Positions 25,707 to 34,022 of a DNA stretch of 64,000 nucleotides are shown here, in pieces (position 1 is the first letter of the stretch; every line of letters starts with the position of its first letter). Under the pieces are notes generated by a model. The model had not been told where the DNA came from and ran no database searches. It was given only the letters and a program-made list of their open reading frames with translations. The position numbers and the translations under genes are program-made. Source of the stretch: JAJZVS01 sp963708095 (GTDB taxonomy: Bacteria; Pseudomonadota; Alphaproteobacteria; Acetobacterales; Acetobacteraceae); the NCBI GenBank assembly GCA_963708095.1, contig OY970182.1, forward strand, positions 4,092,001-4,156,000, in the 5' to 3' direction.

Positions 25707-26560
25707 CTGCGCCACCACAGGCGATGCCCAAGCATTCCGACACAGGATTTATCATGAGCTTTGCCGAGAGCGCGCGGATCGGAATGTTGACGCCATCCTC
25801 GAACACTGTGCTGGAACCGTTGACCACGGCAATGCTGCTGAGCCTGCCCGAGATAACTGTGCATTTCTCTCGCTTCCGTGTCACCGAGATTGCGCTCTCG
25901 GACACCGCGTTGCGGCAGTTTGATGATTCTGAAGTGTTGCGGGCAGCGGAACTGCTGGCCCATGCCAAGGTAGACATGATCGCGTGGAACGGCACATCGG
26001 CCAGCTGGCTTGGTTTCGAGCGTGACGAGCGCCTATGCGAGCGCATTTACGAGGCCACCGGCATTCACGCCTGTACTTCCGTGCTCGCTTTCCGCGAGAT
26101 CCTTCAGATCACCGGCGTGACGCACGTAGGGCTGGTGACGCCCTATATCGATGAGGTGCAGCGTCGTATCATGGACATTTGGGCCGGTGCGGGCTTCAGT
26201 TGCTCGGCCGAGCGCCACCTGCACCTGCAGGACAATTTCTCATTTGCCCGTGTGCAGCCGGAGACCATCGCCGAGCAGATTCGCGGCGTGGTGCGTGATG
26301 GCTGTGAGGCGGTAGCCATCCTCTGCACGAATATGCGCGGCGCCACCCTGGCGGCCACACTGGAAGCCGAGCTCGGCGTGCCAGTTTATGATTCCGTGGC
26401 CACCACGATGTGGAAAAGCCTGTCTCTGGCGGGCGTGGATACCAGACGCCTCGCTTCCTGGGGCTCATTATTCTCCGACGTTGTCACGCCGAACAGGCTG
26501 TCGAATAGCTCACCCGCGCCGTCCGGTGACGGTGGGTGCGTCAACGCCGTCGTAGGATAA
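25703..26560 (+). CDS. Arylmalonate decarboxylase / maleate isomerase-like protein (Asp/Glu racemase fold)
   Basis: 285 residues of the AMDase/maleate-isomerase branch of the Asp/Glu racemase superfamily. The N-terminus ARIGMLTPSSNTVLEP binds the carboxylate. The first active-site position reads WNGTSASWLG (Gly97-Thr-Ser), where maleate isomerases and racemases have Cys; the second carries Cys208 (AILCTNMRG). This Gly/Cys pair is the arrangement of arylmalonate decarboxylase. ATG 25703 overlaps the amidohydrolase stop; ATG 25754 is an alternative. The last ~20 residues run into the IS256 relic, so the natural C-terminus may be replaced. Confidence 0.8.
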   Translation: MTAPPQAMPKHSDTGFIMSFAESARIGMLTPSSNTVLEPLTTAMLLSLPEITVHFSRFRVTEIALSDTALRQFDDSEVLRAAELLAHAKVDMIAWNGTSASWLGFERDERLCERIYEATGIHACTSVLAFREILQITGVTHVGLVTPYIDEVQRRIMDIWAGAGFSCSAERHLHLQDNFSFARVQPETIAEQIRGVVRDGCEAVAILCTNMRGATLAATLEAELGVPVYDSVATTMWKSLSLAGVDTRRLASWGSLFSDVVTPNRLSNSSPAPSGDGGCVNAVVG

Positions 26561-26935
26561 CGCGATCCCGGCCGAGCCGTTCTGGGTCGAGTTCCTCCGC
26601 AGCCTGGCCCGCCGCGGTCTGCGCGGCGCCAAGCTCGGCAGCTCGGACGCACATGAGGGATTGAAGGCCGCCATCACCAAGGTGCTCAGCGCCACCTGGC
26701 GACGCTGCCGCGTGCATTTCATGCGCAACGCCCTGGCCCACGCAGGCAAGATCCAGCGCCGCATCGTCTACGCCTGGGTCGGCACCGCCTTCGCCCAGGA
26801 CGATGCCGCGGCCGCCCGCAAGCAATGGCGCGAGGTGGCGGATCAGGCACGACCCCGCGTGCCAAAACTGGCAGCGCTCATGGACTGTACGCGCCGGCGC
26901 CGCGATACGTCGGCGTCGCGCATCAGCGGCTAGGC
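26558..26935 (+). pseudogene. IS256-family transposase internal fragment
   Basis: The frame reads AEPFWVEFLRSLARRGLRG, SSDAHEGLKAAITKVL, then RRCRVHFMRNALAHAGKIQR, which is the central part of IS256/Mutator-type transposases including the second catalytic Asp (SDAHEG). Both ends are missing. It follows the truncated-looking end of the AMDase-like gene directly, so an IS256-related event probably reshaped the operon's end. Confidence 0.8.
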
Positions 26936-27571
26936 CGCGCGTTGGTGGCGGCGAGAAGCGAATCCCAGTGCGAGCAGCGTCGCTGGGACGAACATCAGGA
27001 TACTCGCGGGCTCCGGCACGTCGGCGGACGGAGCGCCGATGTTCACGACGAAGCTGTCGGCATCCGCGCCGCTGCCCCATGTCCAGGCGTAGGTGCCATC
27101 CGTAAGCTCGAGCGCAGCGATGGTCGTGTTGTCAAAAGTCGCGCTGTTGGAGACGAATGTCCCGGAGATGTAGTTTGACGGGAGATTGAGCAAGTAGGGG
27201 GTCGGGCTGGCGCTCACTATATGGCTTGACAGGATGGAGGTGCTCAAACCAGCCCATGTGGACGCAAGGGTGGCCGCGCCCGTACCAATCGCCAAAGGCC
27301 CGGAAATGTCGCCATAGAAGTCGGAGGCTGATCCGGAGCCGGTTGACACGATTGCGTAGGACCCTTGCACTAAGGACGAATTGCTGGAACAGCTACTACA
27401 GGACTCGGTCAGGTCCTGCGTATCGAACGTTCCGCTGCCGGACGCGAAGACGTCGGCACCCTGCTGTGCAATATTGACGATGAACGTCGCCCGGGCCGGG
27501 GAGATCGCACAAATCGTGACCAGTAGAGGGAGTGCCATCTGCACAAAGACGACGAGACTGCGACGCGCCAT
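26930..27571 (-). CDS. PEP-CTERM sorting-domain exported protein
   Basis: About 213 residues. ATG 27571 (GAGGT upstream) encodes an N-terminal signal (SLVVFVQMALPLLVTICAIS followed by PARA); ATG 27610 is an alternative. The mature part is Ser/Thr/Gly-rich with a CSSC pair. The C-terminus VPEPASILMFVPATLLALGF plus the basic tail ASRRHQRAA is a textbook PEP-CTERM signal, processed by exosortase for surface anchoring or exopolysaccharide-associated display. No exosortase gene is in the window. The function of the mature domain is unknown. Confidence 0.8.
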   Translation of the reverse strand: MARRSLVVFVQMALPLLVTICAISPARATFIVNIAQQGADVFASGSGTFDTQDLTESCSSCSSNSSLVQGSYAIVSTGSGSASDFYGDISGPLAIGTGAATLASTWAGLSTSILSSHIVSASPTPYLLNLPSNYISGTFVSNSATFDNTTIAALELTDGTYAWTWGSGADADSFVVNIGAPSADVPEPASILMFVPATLLALGFASRRHQRAA

Positions 27572-27879
27572 GGCCTTACCTCGTCGAGCGTGCATTGGTC
27601 TATTCTGCATCTCTTGAAACAGCAGAGATGCGCTGTGTCGCGTTGCTTCTTAACCGGAGAATTTCGCCGGTTCGGACCGGGTACCGCCGTTCAAAGAGAG
27701 AACTCTCGTGCCGGACGTTCGCACAATTGCGGCAACATATGAGAACATTGGTCAGCCAAGTTGTTGGAACCGCTTGACCTCCGGCGGCTTCCGTTTGCCG
27801 CTGTCAGCCACCAGCTTGCTGCAACGTGCGCGCCAGAATTCTCACATTAACGGCAACGTGTCGGCCCAAATTCTCACTT
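27572..27879. other. Intergenic region with a short direct repeat
   Basis: No gene is supported. Near the right end two related units occur in tandem, ATTCTCACATTAACGGCAA and ATTCTCACTTCTAGCGGCAA (about 27838-27893). They look like terminal binding-site repeats of a lost transposon, but this is a guess. Confidence 0.35.
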
Positions 27880-29115
27880 CTAGCGGCAATTTCTCAAGTT
27901 AGAGGCACACGCAACTCGTTGAATTTCCGCCGATCTCCTTCTCAGCTTTAGCGGCAGCACGACAAGTGGCGCGAGCGGCGCCAGCGTCAGTCCTATGAGC
28001 TGGATGAGAGCATCTTTCGTAACAGGTGCGATGCGCATCGTTTGTACGACCTGGAAGCTGTTGGCCAAATCGGCGAGCGACTGTATGTCGCTGCTTCCCA
28101 CCAGCGGTTCATCATGACCAACACCGTCGTGCAGCCATTTCGTATCGAACTCGCGCACGTAGCGCTCTGCCAGCGTCCCATAGTCAATATTCCCCGCTCG
28201 CTTCGTCCGCGCGAGCTGCCGCGTGAACACCAGGGGTGGTCCGAAGGTCACGCACAGCATCACGATAACCATGGCAGCGATCTCGAACTTGAACTCCGGC
28301 AGCGTCGCCCCGAGGTACAAGATACGGTTGGCAAGCGTTCCGGCCAGAAGTGTGCCGTGCGCCACCGCCAGCGGGGCGAGGGCAGCGGTCATGCCGGACA
28401 GAAACCCCAGGCCGGCGGCACGATCCGGATGCGTGGGGATCAAACTCAAGCCAATGCGTGACACCTGCCACAAAAAACGCGTCCATATGAACAACCGAAA
28501 ATACCAGCGAATCAGCAGGAACTGGAAGATTGGCAAGCTCACACAGCCATACCAGAATCCGGCAAGCGAAAGCGTCGTGCCGCCGTCCGAGGGTGTCGCA
28601 TACCAAGTGGCCGCGGCGAGCGCCAGGTAATGGCGCCAGATGATCAGGATACCAAAGCCATACACGAAAAGGATCAGCAGCACCTCGGCAAGCAGCGAGT
28701 TACGAAAACGAACGGCCGATGCGATGGCGGCGTCGAATCGGGGCATCGCGCTCTCGGGAATCAAGCGTCGCTCCGGGAACTGCTTTAGCAGGGGGCGCAT
28801 GCGTTGGTGCACGATCATCTCGGCAACGATTAGAAGCGGCATCGCCACCAGGAAGCGGACGTGCGCATCCACGTCCCACAGGAACGGCACAGCCGCATGC
28901 CCGGACAGCATTTGCCCCCCCAGTGCCGAGAGCACGAGGAGAGGCAGCCAGGCAAACAGAGGGATGACGACCATAGCCAGGCGCAGTGGCATCAAGGGAT
29001 CGCCGGCCGGATGCGCCCGACGCAGAAGCCGGTAGAGCGGGCCACCCAGCACGAGGGAGAAATCGTATTGATTTTGAAGCAGGCTGCCGCTGGACACCCA
29101 CGCAGGCGGTTTCAT
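27880..29115 (-). CDS. Uncharacterised polytopic membrane protein
   Basis: A 411-residue protein with about six hydrophobic segments (around residues 45-65, 85-100, 140-160, 185-205, 235-265, 275-300) and a charged C-terminal part with one last hydrophobic stretch near 370-390. No characterised family was recognised. Its ATG overlaps the stop of the 88-residue gene upstream (ATGA), so the two are translated together. The C-terminus runs into the repeat region at 27.88 kb and may not be the original one. Confidence 0.65.
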   Translation of the reverse strand: MKPPAWVSSGSLLQNQYDFSLVLGGPLYRLLRRAHPAGDPLMPLRLAMVVIPLFAWLPLLVLSALGGQMLSGHAAVPFLWDVDAHVRFLVAMPLLIVAEMIVHQRMRPLLKQFPERRLIPESAMPRFDAAIASAVRFRNSLLAEVLLILFVYGFGILIIWRHYLALAAATWYATPSDGGTTLSLAGFWYGCVSLPIFQFLLIRWYFRLFIWTRFLWQVSRIGLSLIPTHPDRAAGLGFLSGMTAALAPLAVAHGTLLAGTLANRILYLGATLPEFKFEIAAMVIVMLCVTFGPPLVFTRQLARTKRAGNIDYGTLAERYVREFDTKWLHDGVGHDEPLVGSSDIQSLADLANSFQVVQTMRIAPVTKDALIQLIGLTLAPLAPLVVLPLKLRRRSAEIQRVACASNLRNCR

Positions 29116-29378
29116 TGCTGGTCTCGCCGCCCGCGATCTGGCACTGGATTCTGAACGACGTAGACGGCAACAGCCTCTGTCATCGGTGTGCGGCCACGCT
29201 CACAACCGGCGCGGCGCGCCTGCTTCTTCCAGACCCCGTGGGAGGTCTGCGGCACGCTATCGCGCACCAGCTGGCCGAAAATTTCCATCAGTTCGTCCGG
29301 CGAGTGGCCATGCGGCGCTGGCGGCGGCACGGGCTGTGGATGGGTGGCGACAGACGGTACGGCGGCGAGGTGCGGCAT
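29112..29378 (-). CDS. Small hypothetical protein coupled to the membrane protein
   Basis: 88 residues with a strong ribosome site (GGGAGGAAAAC directly before ATG 29378). The N-terminus is Pro/His-rich (PQPVPPPAPHGHSPDELMEI) and the middle is amphipathic (FGQLVRDSVPQTSHGVWKKQ). No family was recognised. The ATGA overlap with the next gene and the good ribosome site argue that it is real. Confidence 0.55.
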   Translation of the reverse strand: MPHLAAVPSVATHPQPVPPPAPHGHSPDELMEIFGQLVRDSVPQTSHGVWKKQARRAGCERGRTPMTEAVAVYVVQNPVPDRGRRDQQ

Positions 29379-29560
29379 GTTTTCCTCCCGTCAAGTTGGC
29401 TGCCAACATGGCCGCATAGTTATCCAGAATGCGTGGCGGCGGCATGTCGAGGCAGCCTGCCGCCCGGTTGGCGGCCCATTTGACTGCGGCGGTGGCTGCA
29501 CGTCCACAGTGCACCGCTCCGCCTTTCCTGTCCGTGCTGCTTCCGCCTCGCACTTGTGCA

Positions 29561-29708
29561 GGGGAGCGGAAAAATCCTGGTCTATTAGGTTGCCAGAGGG
29601 CCATTCGCCTCCGGTGTCAGTCGGCCGTCCAACACCGCGGTGCGGACGACGGCGACCCGATGAGCGCCCTGTGGCAGCCTAATAGACCAAGATCTTTTTT
29701 CGCTCCCC
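29561..29708. repeat. ISKra4-derived MITE, copy A (148 bp)
   Basis: Inverted ends of about 35 bp: GGGGAGCGGAAAAATCCTGG then TCTATTAGG at the left and the complement ending TTTTTTCGCTCCCC at the right. The interior matches the last ~107 bp of the ISKra4 element at 41771, including codons for its transposase C-terminus. Copy A cuts the imuB gene. Confidence 0.85.
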
Positions 29709-30883
29709 CGCGCCCACCACTCGCCGGCGATCCGTTCGGGTCCATCCGCGCGCCGGATCCGGTGCCGCTTGCGACGCCAGATGAACTGCGCCGGCGGATT
29801 GTCGGGCAACATCGCCAGGGCCTCGATCGGCTGCGGCCGCTTCAGCAGCCGCGTTGGACGCGGCAGGGCAGGGGGCCAGGCCGCCCTGGCCGGCGGGCTC
29901 AGCGGACCGACGCGACGCACGCTGCGCTCCGGCACGTCGCTCTCGACCGGTGCGGCGCGGTAGACCTTCCTTGTGCCCAACCTGTTCACCAGGCGATCGA
30001 CCAGCACCGACACATCGGGGCCAATGGTCTCGCCTGCGATGAGGCCCGCCCGCGGCTGCTCGAAGGCCAGCGGTTCGGTCAGCGGCGCCGCCAGACGCAT
30101 GGCCTCGACCCCGAGGCCGGGATCGATCCGCTCGAGTCGCTCGTCCAGCAGCCTGGCCAGATGGTCCGGGTGACGGCTCGGGCGCGCGGTGCCGATGCAG
30201 ATCACCTGCGCGGTGCGATCGACCCGTTCAAAGGTCAGATCGAGCCGCCGCGCCCCTTCGGCGCGCCGCTCAAGCTCGGCGCAGACAGCGCCCGCGAGAT
30301 GACCAATCACGCCGGACAGCGCCTCCGGCGTCAGCAAAGGCTTCGGGAATGACAGCCGGGCGGTCACCATGCGCGGCGGTGAAACCGGGTCGATGGGTTC
30401 AGGCAGGCGGCCCAGCGTCTGGTCGAGGCGGCGAACGAGCCCGGGGCCGAACTGCCGGGTGAGCGGCGCCCGTGGCGACGCAAGAAGCTGCTCGACGCGG
30501 TCGAAGCCGAGCCGGGCAAGACCCGAGACCGTCTCGTCGTGCAGGCGCAGCGCGGCAATCGGCATCCGGCGGAGCGCAGCGACGGTCTCGCCGGTGGGCA
30601 CCACGGTGACCGGCGCCTCCGTGTATCGTGCGACCGCCCAGGCGGCGCCGGCCGTATCGGCGATCGCCGCCCGGGACGCGACACCGCGGCGGCCAAGGCG
30701 TTCGATCATGTCCCCAAGCATCGCGGCCTCGCCACCGAACAGGTGTGCGCACCCCGTGGCGTCGATCCAGATGCCGTTCGGCCGATTAGGCGCCGTGAGC
30801 GGGGCGTAGCGCAGACACCAGGCGGCAAACTTCGCGAGCGCCCGGGCATCTCCCTCCGGGTCAGCCGGCACCACTGCCACCAT
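29709..30883 (-). pseudogene. imuB: ImuB-like Y-family polymerase relic, both ends lost
   Basis: The frame encodes most of an ImuB protein, the beta-clamp-binding, catalytically dead Y-family subunit of the ImuA-ImuB-DnaE2 mutasome. Landmarks are FAAWCLRYAPLTAPNRPNGI, WIDATGCAHLFGGEAAML, the helix-hairpin-helix region LRLHDETVSGLARLGFDRVE and the little-finger region to GPERIAGEWW. The N-terminal ~65 residues are absent (a stop lies just upstream of ATG 30883), and the C-terminus after GEWWARG is replaced by MITE copy A, in whose frame it reads on to 29585. No imuA or dnaE2 is near. Confidence 0.82.
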
Positions 30884-30940
30884 CGGGTTCCTCGCTTCGA
30901 TAACTCACTCATTATCGTTTGATGGGATCCCGCCCGGCGC

Positions 30941-31369
30941 TCAGTTGCGCAAGTCATCACGACAAGCTTCACTGAACGCCTGAAGGACATTTAGATCCCC
31001 CTTCAGCGTAGCGTCTCGGTTGGCGTAGTCCCGCTTTGGAAGATAATAGATTTCGCGAATGTCCCGCATGACCTTGTCTGCTTTCAACACAACGTCACGG
31101 GACGCAAATAACCGCAATTTCCCGACGGTCGCATAAATCTGGACGAACTTTGATGGGTCGAATTGGTCGTGGGTCAAGGCATCAACGAGTAATAGCGAAG
31201 CCTCGTCGACAAAATCACCGTACAACCTTTCTCGCCGAGCAACCGACTGGGCATGTCGCTGCGAGCGATCCTGTGAATGTTGGTTGAGCCAGGTTGTCAC
31301 AATCGATGCCATGCCGCCAAGCGTCGAGCCGGTGAGGGCAGATAACGCGGATAAAAAAGCGATGTTCAT
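30941..31369 (-). CDS. Hypothetical protein with an N-terminal membrane anchor
   Basis: About 142 residues from ATG 31369. The first ~25 residues (MNIAFLSALSALTGSTLGGM) form a weak membrane or signal segment, followed by a Gln/Arg-rich helix (WLNQHSQDRSQRHAQSVARR) and a mostly helical soluble part. No family was recognised. Longer starts upstream (to 31570) overlap the lpxR-like gene and are not needed. Confidence 0.6.
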   Translation of the reverse strand: MNIAFLSALSALTGSTLGGMASIVTTWLNQHSQDRSQRHAQSVARRERLYGDFVDEASLLLVDALTHDQFDPSKFVQIYATVGKLRLFASRDVVLKADKVMRDIREIYYLPKRDYANRDATLKGDLNVLQAFSEACRDDLRN

Positions 31370-31419
31370 GACGCCAACTTTGGCTGTTATCACGTTGCGA
31401 TGGCCTTCAGGAGGCCGCA

Positions 31420-32418
31420 CTAGAACTTCACCGATAGGGCAGCCGAGCCGAACTGATGCAGGCCGCCATGCTGACCCTGGAATTCCTGCGTTTGCATCAC
31501 GTAGGTGAAGGAGAAGCGCATGCCATAGGCGAGGATGGCGAACCCGGCTTGCGCTTCGCCCACGTCCCATACCGGATCTACGTGCGGGCCGGACCGGAAT
31601 GGGCCGCTTTGCAACAACAGGTCGTATGCGACCGCCTGGCCGTCCACGCCGCCGAAGACATACCAGGCGAACGACCTGGTCTGCACGTAGGCGTCCTCGC
31701 CGCTCAGGCCAGGACGGAGACGTGACACACCAAAATCAGAGTTCAGTCCTTGGCCAATACGGAAGGTCACGCCGACCTGGGCGTAGTCGCGTACGTCACC
31801 TACGGCGGCGGTCAGCGACGGTAGAACGTCAGTCTCCAGTGCGCCCAACTCCGCAATATGCAGCCGCCAAGTCCGCCCGCTGAGGAGCTCCACAGCTGGA
31901 GTGTTCGGGATCTGGGAATCCCAGCCCTTGACTGTCTCCTGCCCGATCAAAGAGTGGAAGCCGTTCTGCAGATTCTTTGCGCCAGCGCCCGGGCCGGCTA
32001 GGCCGATGCTGAGCATGAGCACGCTGCGCGACCTGTCCGTGTCGCTAAGCAGGGATAAATTGCCCAGCAGCAGGCCTGCGTAGGGCCGGTCGCGCGGATC
32101 GGGGATGGCAAGCTGAGTGCTGGCCGGGGTGTATATCTGCTGTGACAGTAAAAACCCGATACGTTGTTGCCCATCGCCCCACAGCGCATGGCCGAGTGCC
32201 GCTATCGAATCAGGCACCTGGTCAGTGGGCGAGATCCACCCCAGGCTGAGCCCGTTGACGTAGTATCGGTCTGTTAACCTGGCGACGGAGATGGAGGCGT
32301 TCTCATCCTGCAAAGTCCATATGCTGGATGGGTCCACCGGTGGGGCAGCGCACGCCGAGCCCAGCCACAGCAGCGAGGCGCCGCCACACAAGCAGGTAGC
32401 GAATGCCTTTGTCAGCAT
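31420..32418 (-). CDS. LpxR-like lipid A 3'-O-deacylase (DUF2219)
   Basis: A 332-residue outer-membrane beta-barrel enzyme. A signal peptide (residues 1-24, ending GSACA) precedes the family blocks LTDRYYVNGLSLGW, IPDPRDRPYAGLLLGNLSLL and GLAGPGAGAKNLQNGFHSLI, the last containing the catalytic His, then KGWDSQIPNTPAVEL. The C-terminal residue is Phe (ALSVKF), as expected for BAM-assembled barrels. LpxR removes the 3'-acyloxyacyl chain of lipid A in the outer leaflet, altering immune recognition and envelope properties. Confidence 0.88.
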   Translation of the reverse strand: MLTKAFATCLCGGASLLWLGSACAAPPVDPSSIWTLQDENASISVARLTDRYYVNGLSLGWISPTDQVPDSIAALGHALWGDGQQRIGFLLSQQIYTPASTQLAIPDPRDRPYAGLLLGNLSLLSDTDRSRSVLMLSIGLAGPGAGAKNLQNGFHSLIGQETVKGWDSQIPNTPAVELLSGRTWRLHIAELGALETDVLPSLTAAVGDVRDYAQVGVTFRIGQGLNSDFGVSRLRPGLSGEDAYVQTRSFAWYVFGGVDGQAVAYDLLLQSGPFRSGPHVDPVWDVGEAQAGFAILAYGMRFSFTYVMQTQEFQGQHGGLHQFGSAALSVKF

Positions 32419-32584
32419 GGCGTCTGCTGGAAATTTGCTTGCACCACGATGTCAGATTGGATTGCAAGACGTTGGTTGTCGTGATTCCACTTAGAAGCCC
32501 CCACGGGTGTAATGAGGCAATGATCGTTCGCAGTCATCGACCTGGGGTTTCCAAATTGCACGTGAGTTTTCACCCTCCTGTTTC

Positions 32585-33085
32585 TCAACTCTGCCGACGC
32601 GTTGGCGCTATCGGCTTGACCTGCGATGCGACAACCCAAAGGAGCTGATCGACACAGCGTAGCGTTGCAGAAAATATACTCAACGTCTCCACTGCATCGA
32701 AGCCCGCTGCCCGACAGATTTCAACGTGAAGGGAAGCGCCAAAAGCCTCAAGCACTTCGATGATGGCTCGGAGCAAGTCCAAGCGATCCACGCCGCCCCG
32801 CAGACCGGGCTTCCATAAGAGGGCCGTGGCTGAAGCCGGGAGCGCTGCCCCGACGACGATGCCAAGCGCGCTCGCACATTCCGCTGGCAGGTCGGCATAA
32901 TTGGCGCCCGTCGATGTCACTCGATCAAAAGGATCGTGAATCGCCACGAAGCTAGCACCGCGCACGCTCCAGCATCCACGCTTCTCTTGAGGCTGCAAAT
33001 CTATCGCAACATCGACACGAAGGCCGCGCAGACTCGGCAATTTGGCGCCGTGCTTGAAGGATAGAGTGTTTCCCAATTCGTGCAT
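32585..33085 (-). CDS. Hypothetical protein
   Basis: 166 residues from ATG 33085 with GGAGGAATGGC just upstream. The frame is continuous and mostly soluble with an Ala-rich middle (ECASALGIVVGAALPASATA). No motif or family was recognised. It lies 43 bp after the esterase-like gene on the same strand and may belong to that transcript. Confidence 0.5.
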   Translation of the reverse strand: MHELGNTLSFKHGAKLPSLRGLRVDVAIDLQPQEKRGCWSVRGASFVAIHDPFDRVTSTGANYADLPAECASALGIVVGAALPASATALLWKPGLRGGVDRLDLLRAIIEVLEAFGASLHVEICRAAGFDAVETLSIFSATLRCVDQLLWVVASQVKPIAPTRRQS

Positions 33086-33128
33086 GCCATTCCTCCAACG
33101 CCACGGAACACCGACGCTCGCTTGCGGT

Positions 33129-34022
33129 CTATTTGTCCAACTCTTGATGCAGCATTGCGTTGGCCAATGCGATTGCGCCATGTGTGGCCGGGGTATCGCT
33201 CAAGCTGCCCAACATGATCGGGTCGCGTACGTCTCCGAGAGAGCAGACCACTGTCACCGTTACGCCGGGCAACATGATCTTGTGAGAGTTAGCCTCGACC
33301 TCAGCCAGCAGCACATCGTGCTCATCCGTGATAATCAAGACCGGGAGTCGGTCTTCGAGTTGTTCAAGCGAAGCCAGCAACGGCCAGTACCATTCCATAA
33401 TGCAACTGGTCAACCACGGGTCATTCGCAAACTCATTGTGAGGACATCCCACACCTTCACCGTCGGTCACAGCATAGAATAGGAGATGGAAGTAGATCGA
33501 GGGGCCGTCGCGTTCTTTGGCAAACAAGCCGACCGGACCAACCATATTACCGCCGACACCGTCGCCAGGAGTTGCAAGGCGTGTCGGATCGATGTTGAAC
33601 TCATCGACGTTTTTGGCGACGTATTTCGTGACTTCGTAGAGTTCCTCGAACGCGATCGGGTAATGACCTTCCAGTGACCGATGGTAGTCGACGAATACGA
33701 CGACCGTGCGCGCACCGTACGCGATGGCCCGAACGAGACGTCGGTGCGTATCGAGTGCACCCAGGACCCAGTCGGCTCCGTGGAAGTACATCACGACTGG
33801 CAATCGCGCTCTAACCCCAGTGGGACAGACTACGAGGATACGAGTCGAGCCCAAGGGGCCAACCGGTGTCGTTCGCTCCTCGATGTCCGTCATTAGCATC
33901 GCAGTCGCACGGGCCAATATGGGACTGCGGACATTCCATTCCGCGTTGCATCTGGTGTCACTACGAAAATCGGCCGGTCGCCACTGACAGAGACCGTGGG
34001 TCTGGCTTTGGTCCTCAATCAC
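33129..34022 (-). CDS. Alpha/beta-hydrolase (hormone-sensitive-lipase family) lacking catalytic residues
   Basis: 297 residues from GTG 34022 (overlapping the efflux lipoprotein gene; ATG around residue 42-44 is an alternative). The fold is that of acetyl-esterase/Aes-type hydrolases: VVMYFHGADWVLGALDTHRR replaces the oxyanion HGGGW motif, and RLATPGDGVGGNMVGPVGLF stands where GDSxGGN is expected, so the nucleophile Ser is Gly155. The C-terminal His position (normally IHDFVML) reads VRDPIML, Arg266. A segment between residues ~213 and 215 is shorter than in relatives. It is probably not a hydrolase. It is the last gene of the efflux operon. Confidence 0.75.
   Translation of the reverse strand: MIEDQSQTHGLCQWRPADFRSDTRCNAEWNVRSPILARATAMLMTDIEERTTPVGPLGSTRILVVCPTGVRARLPVVMYFHGADWVLGALDTHRRLVRAIAYGARTVVVFVDYHRSLEGHYPIAFEELYEVTKYVAKNVDEFNIDPTRLATPGDGVGGNMVGPVGLFAKERDGPSIYFHLLFYAVTDGEGVGCPHNEFANDPWLTSCIMEWYWPLLASLEQLEDRLPVLIITDEHDVLLAEVEANSHKIMLPGVTVTVVCSLGDVRDPIMLGSLSDTPATHGAIALANAMLHQELDK

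Noticed and set aside
27838..27893. Tandem ATTCTCAC...GGCAA units as a CRISPR array
   Set aside because: Only two imperfect short units with no regular spacers and no cas genes; no CRISPR array was seen anywhere in the window.
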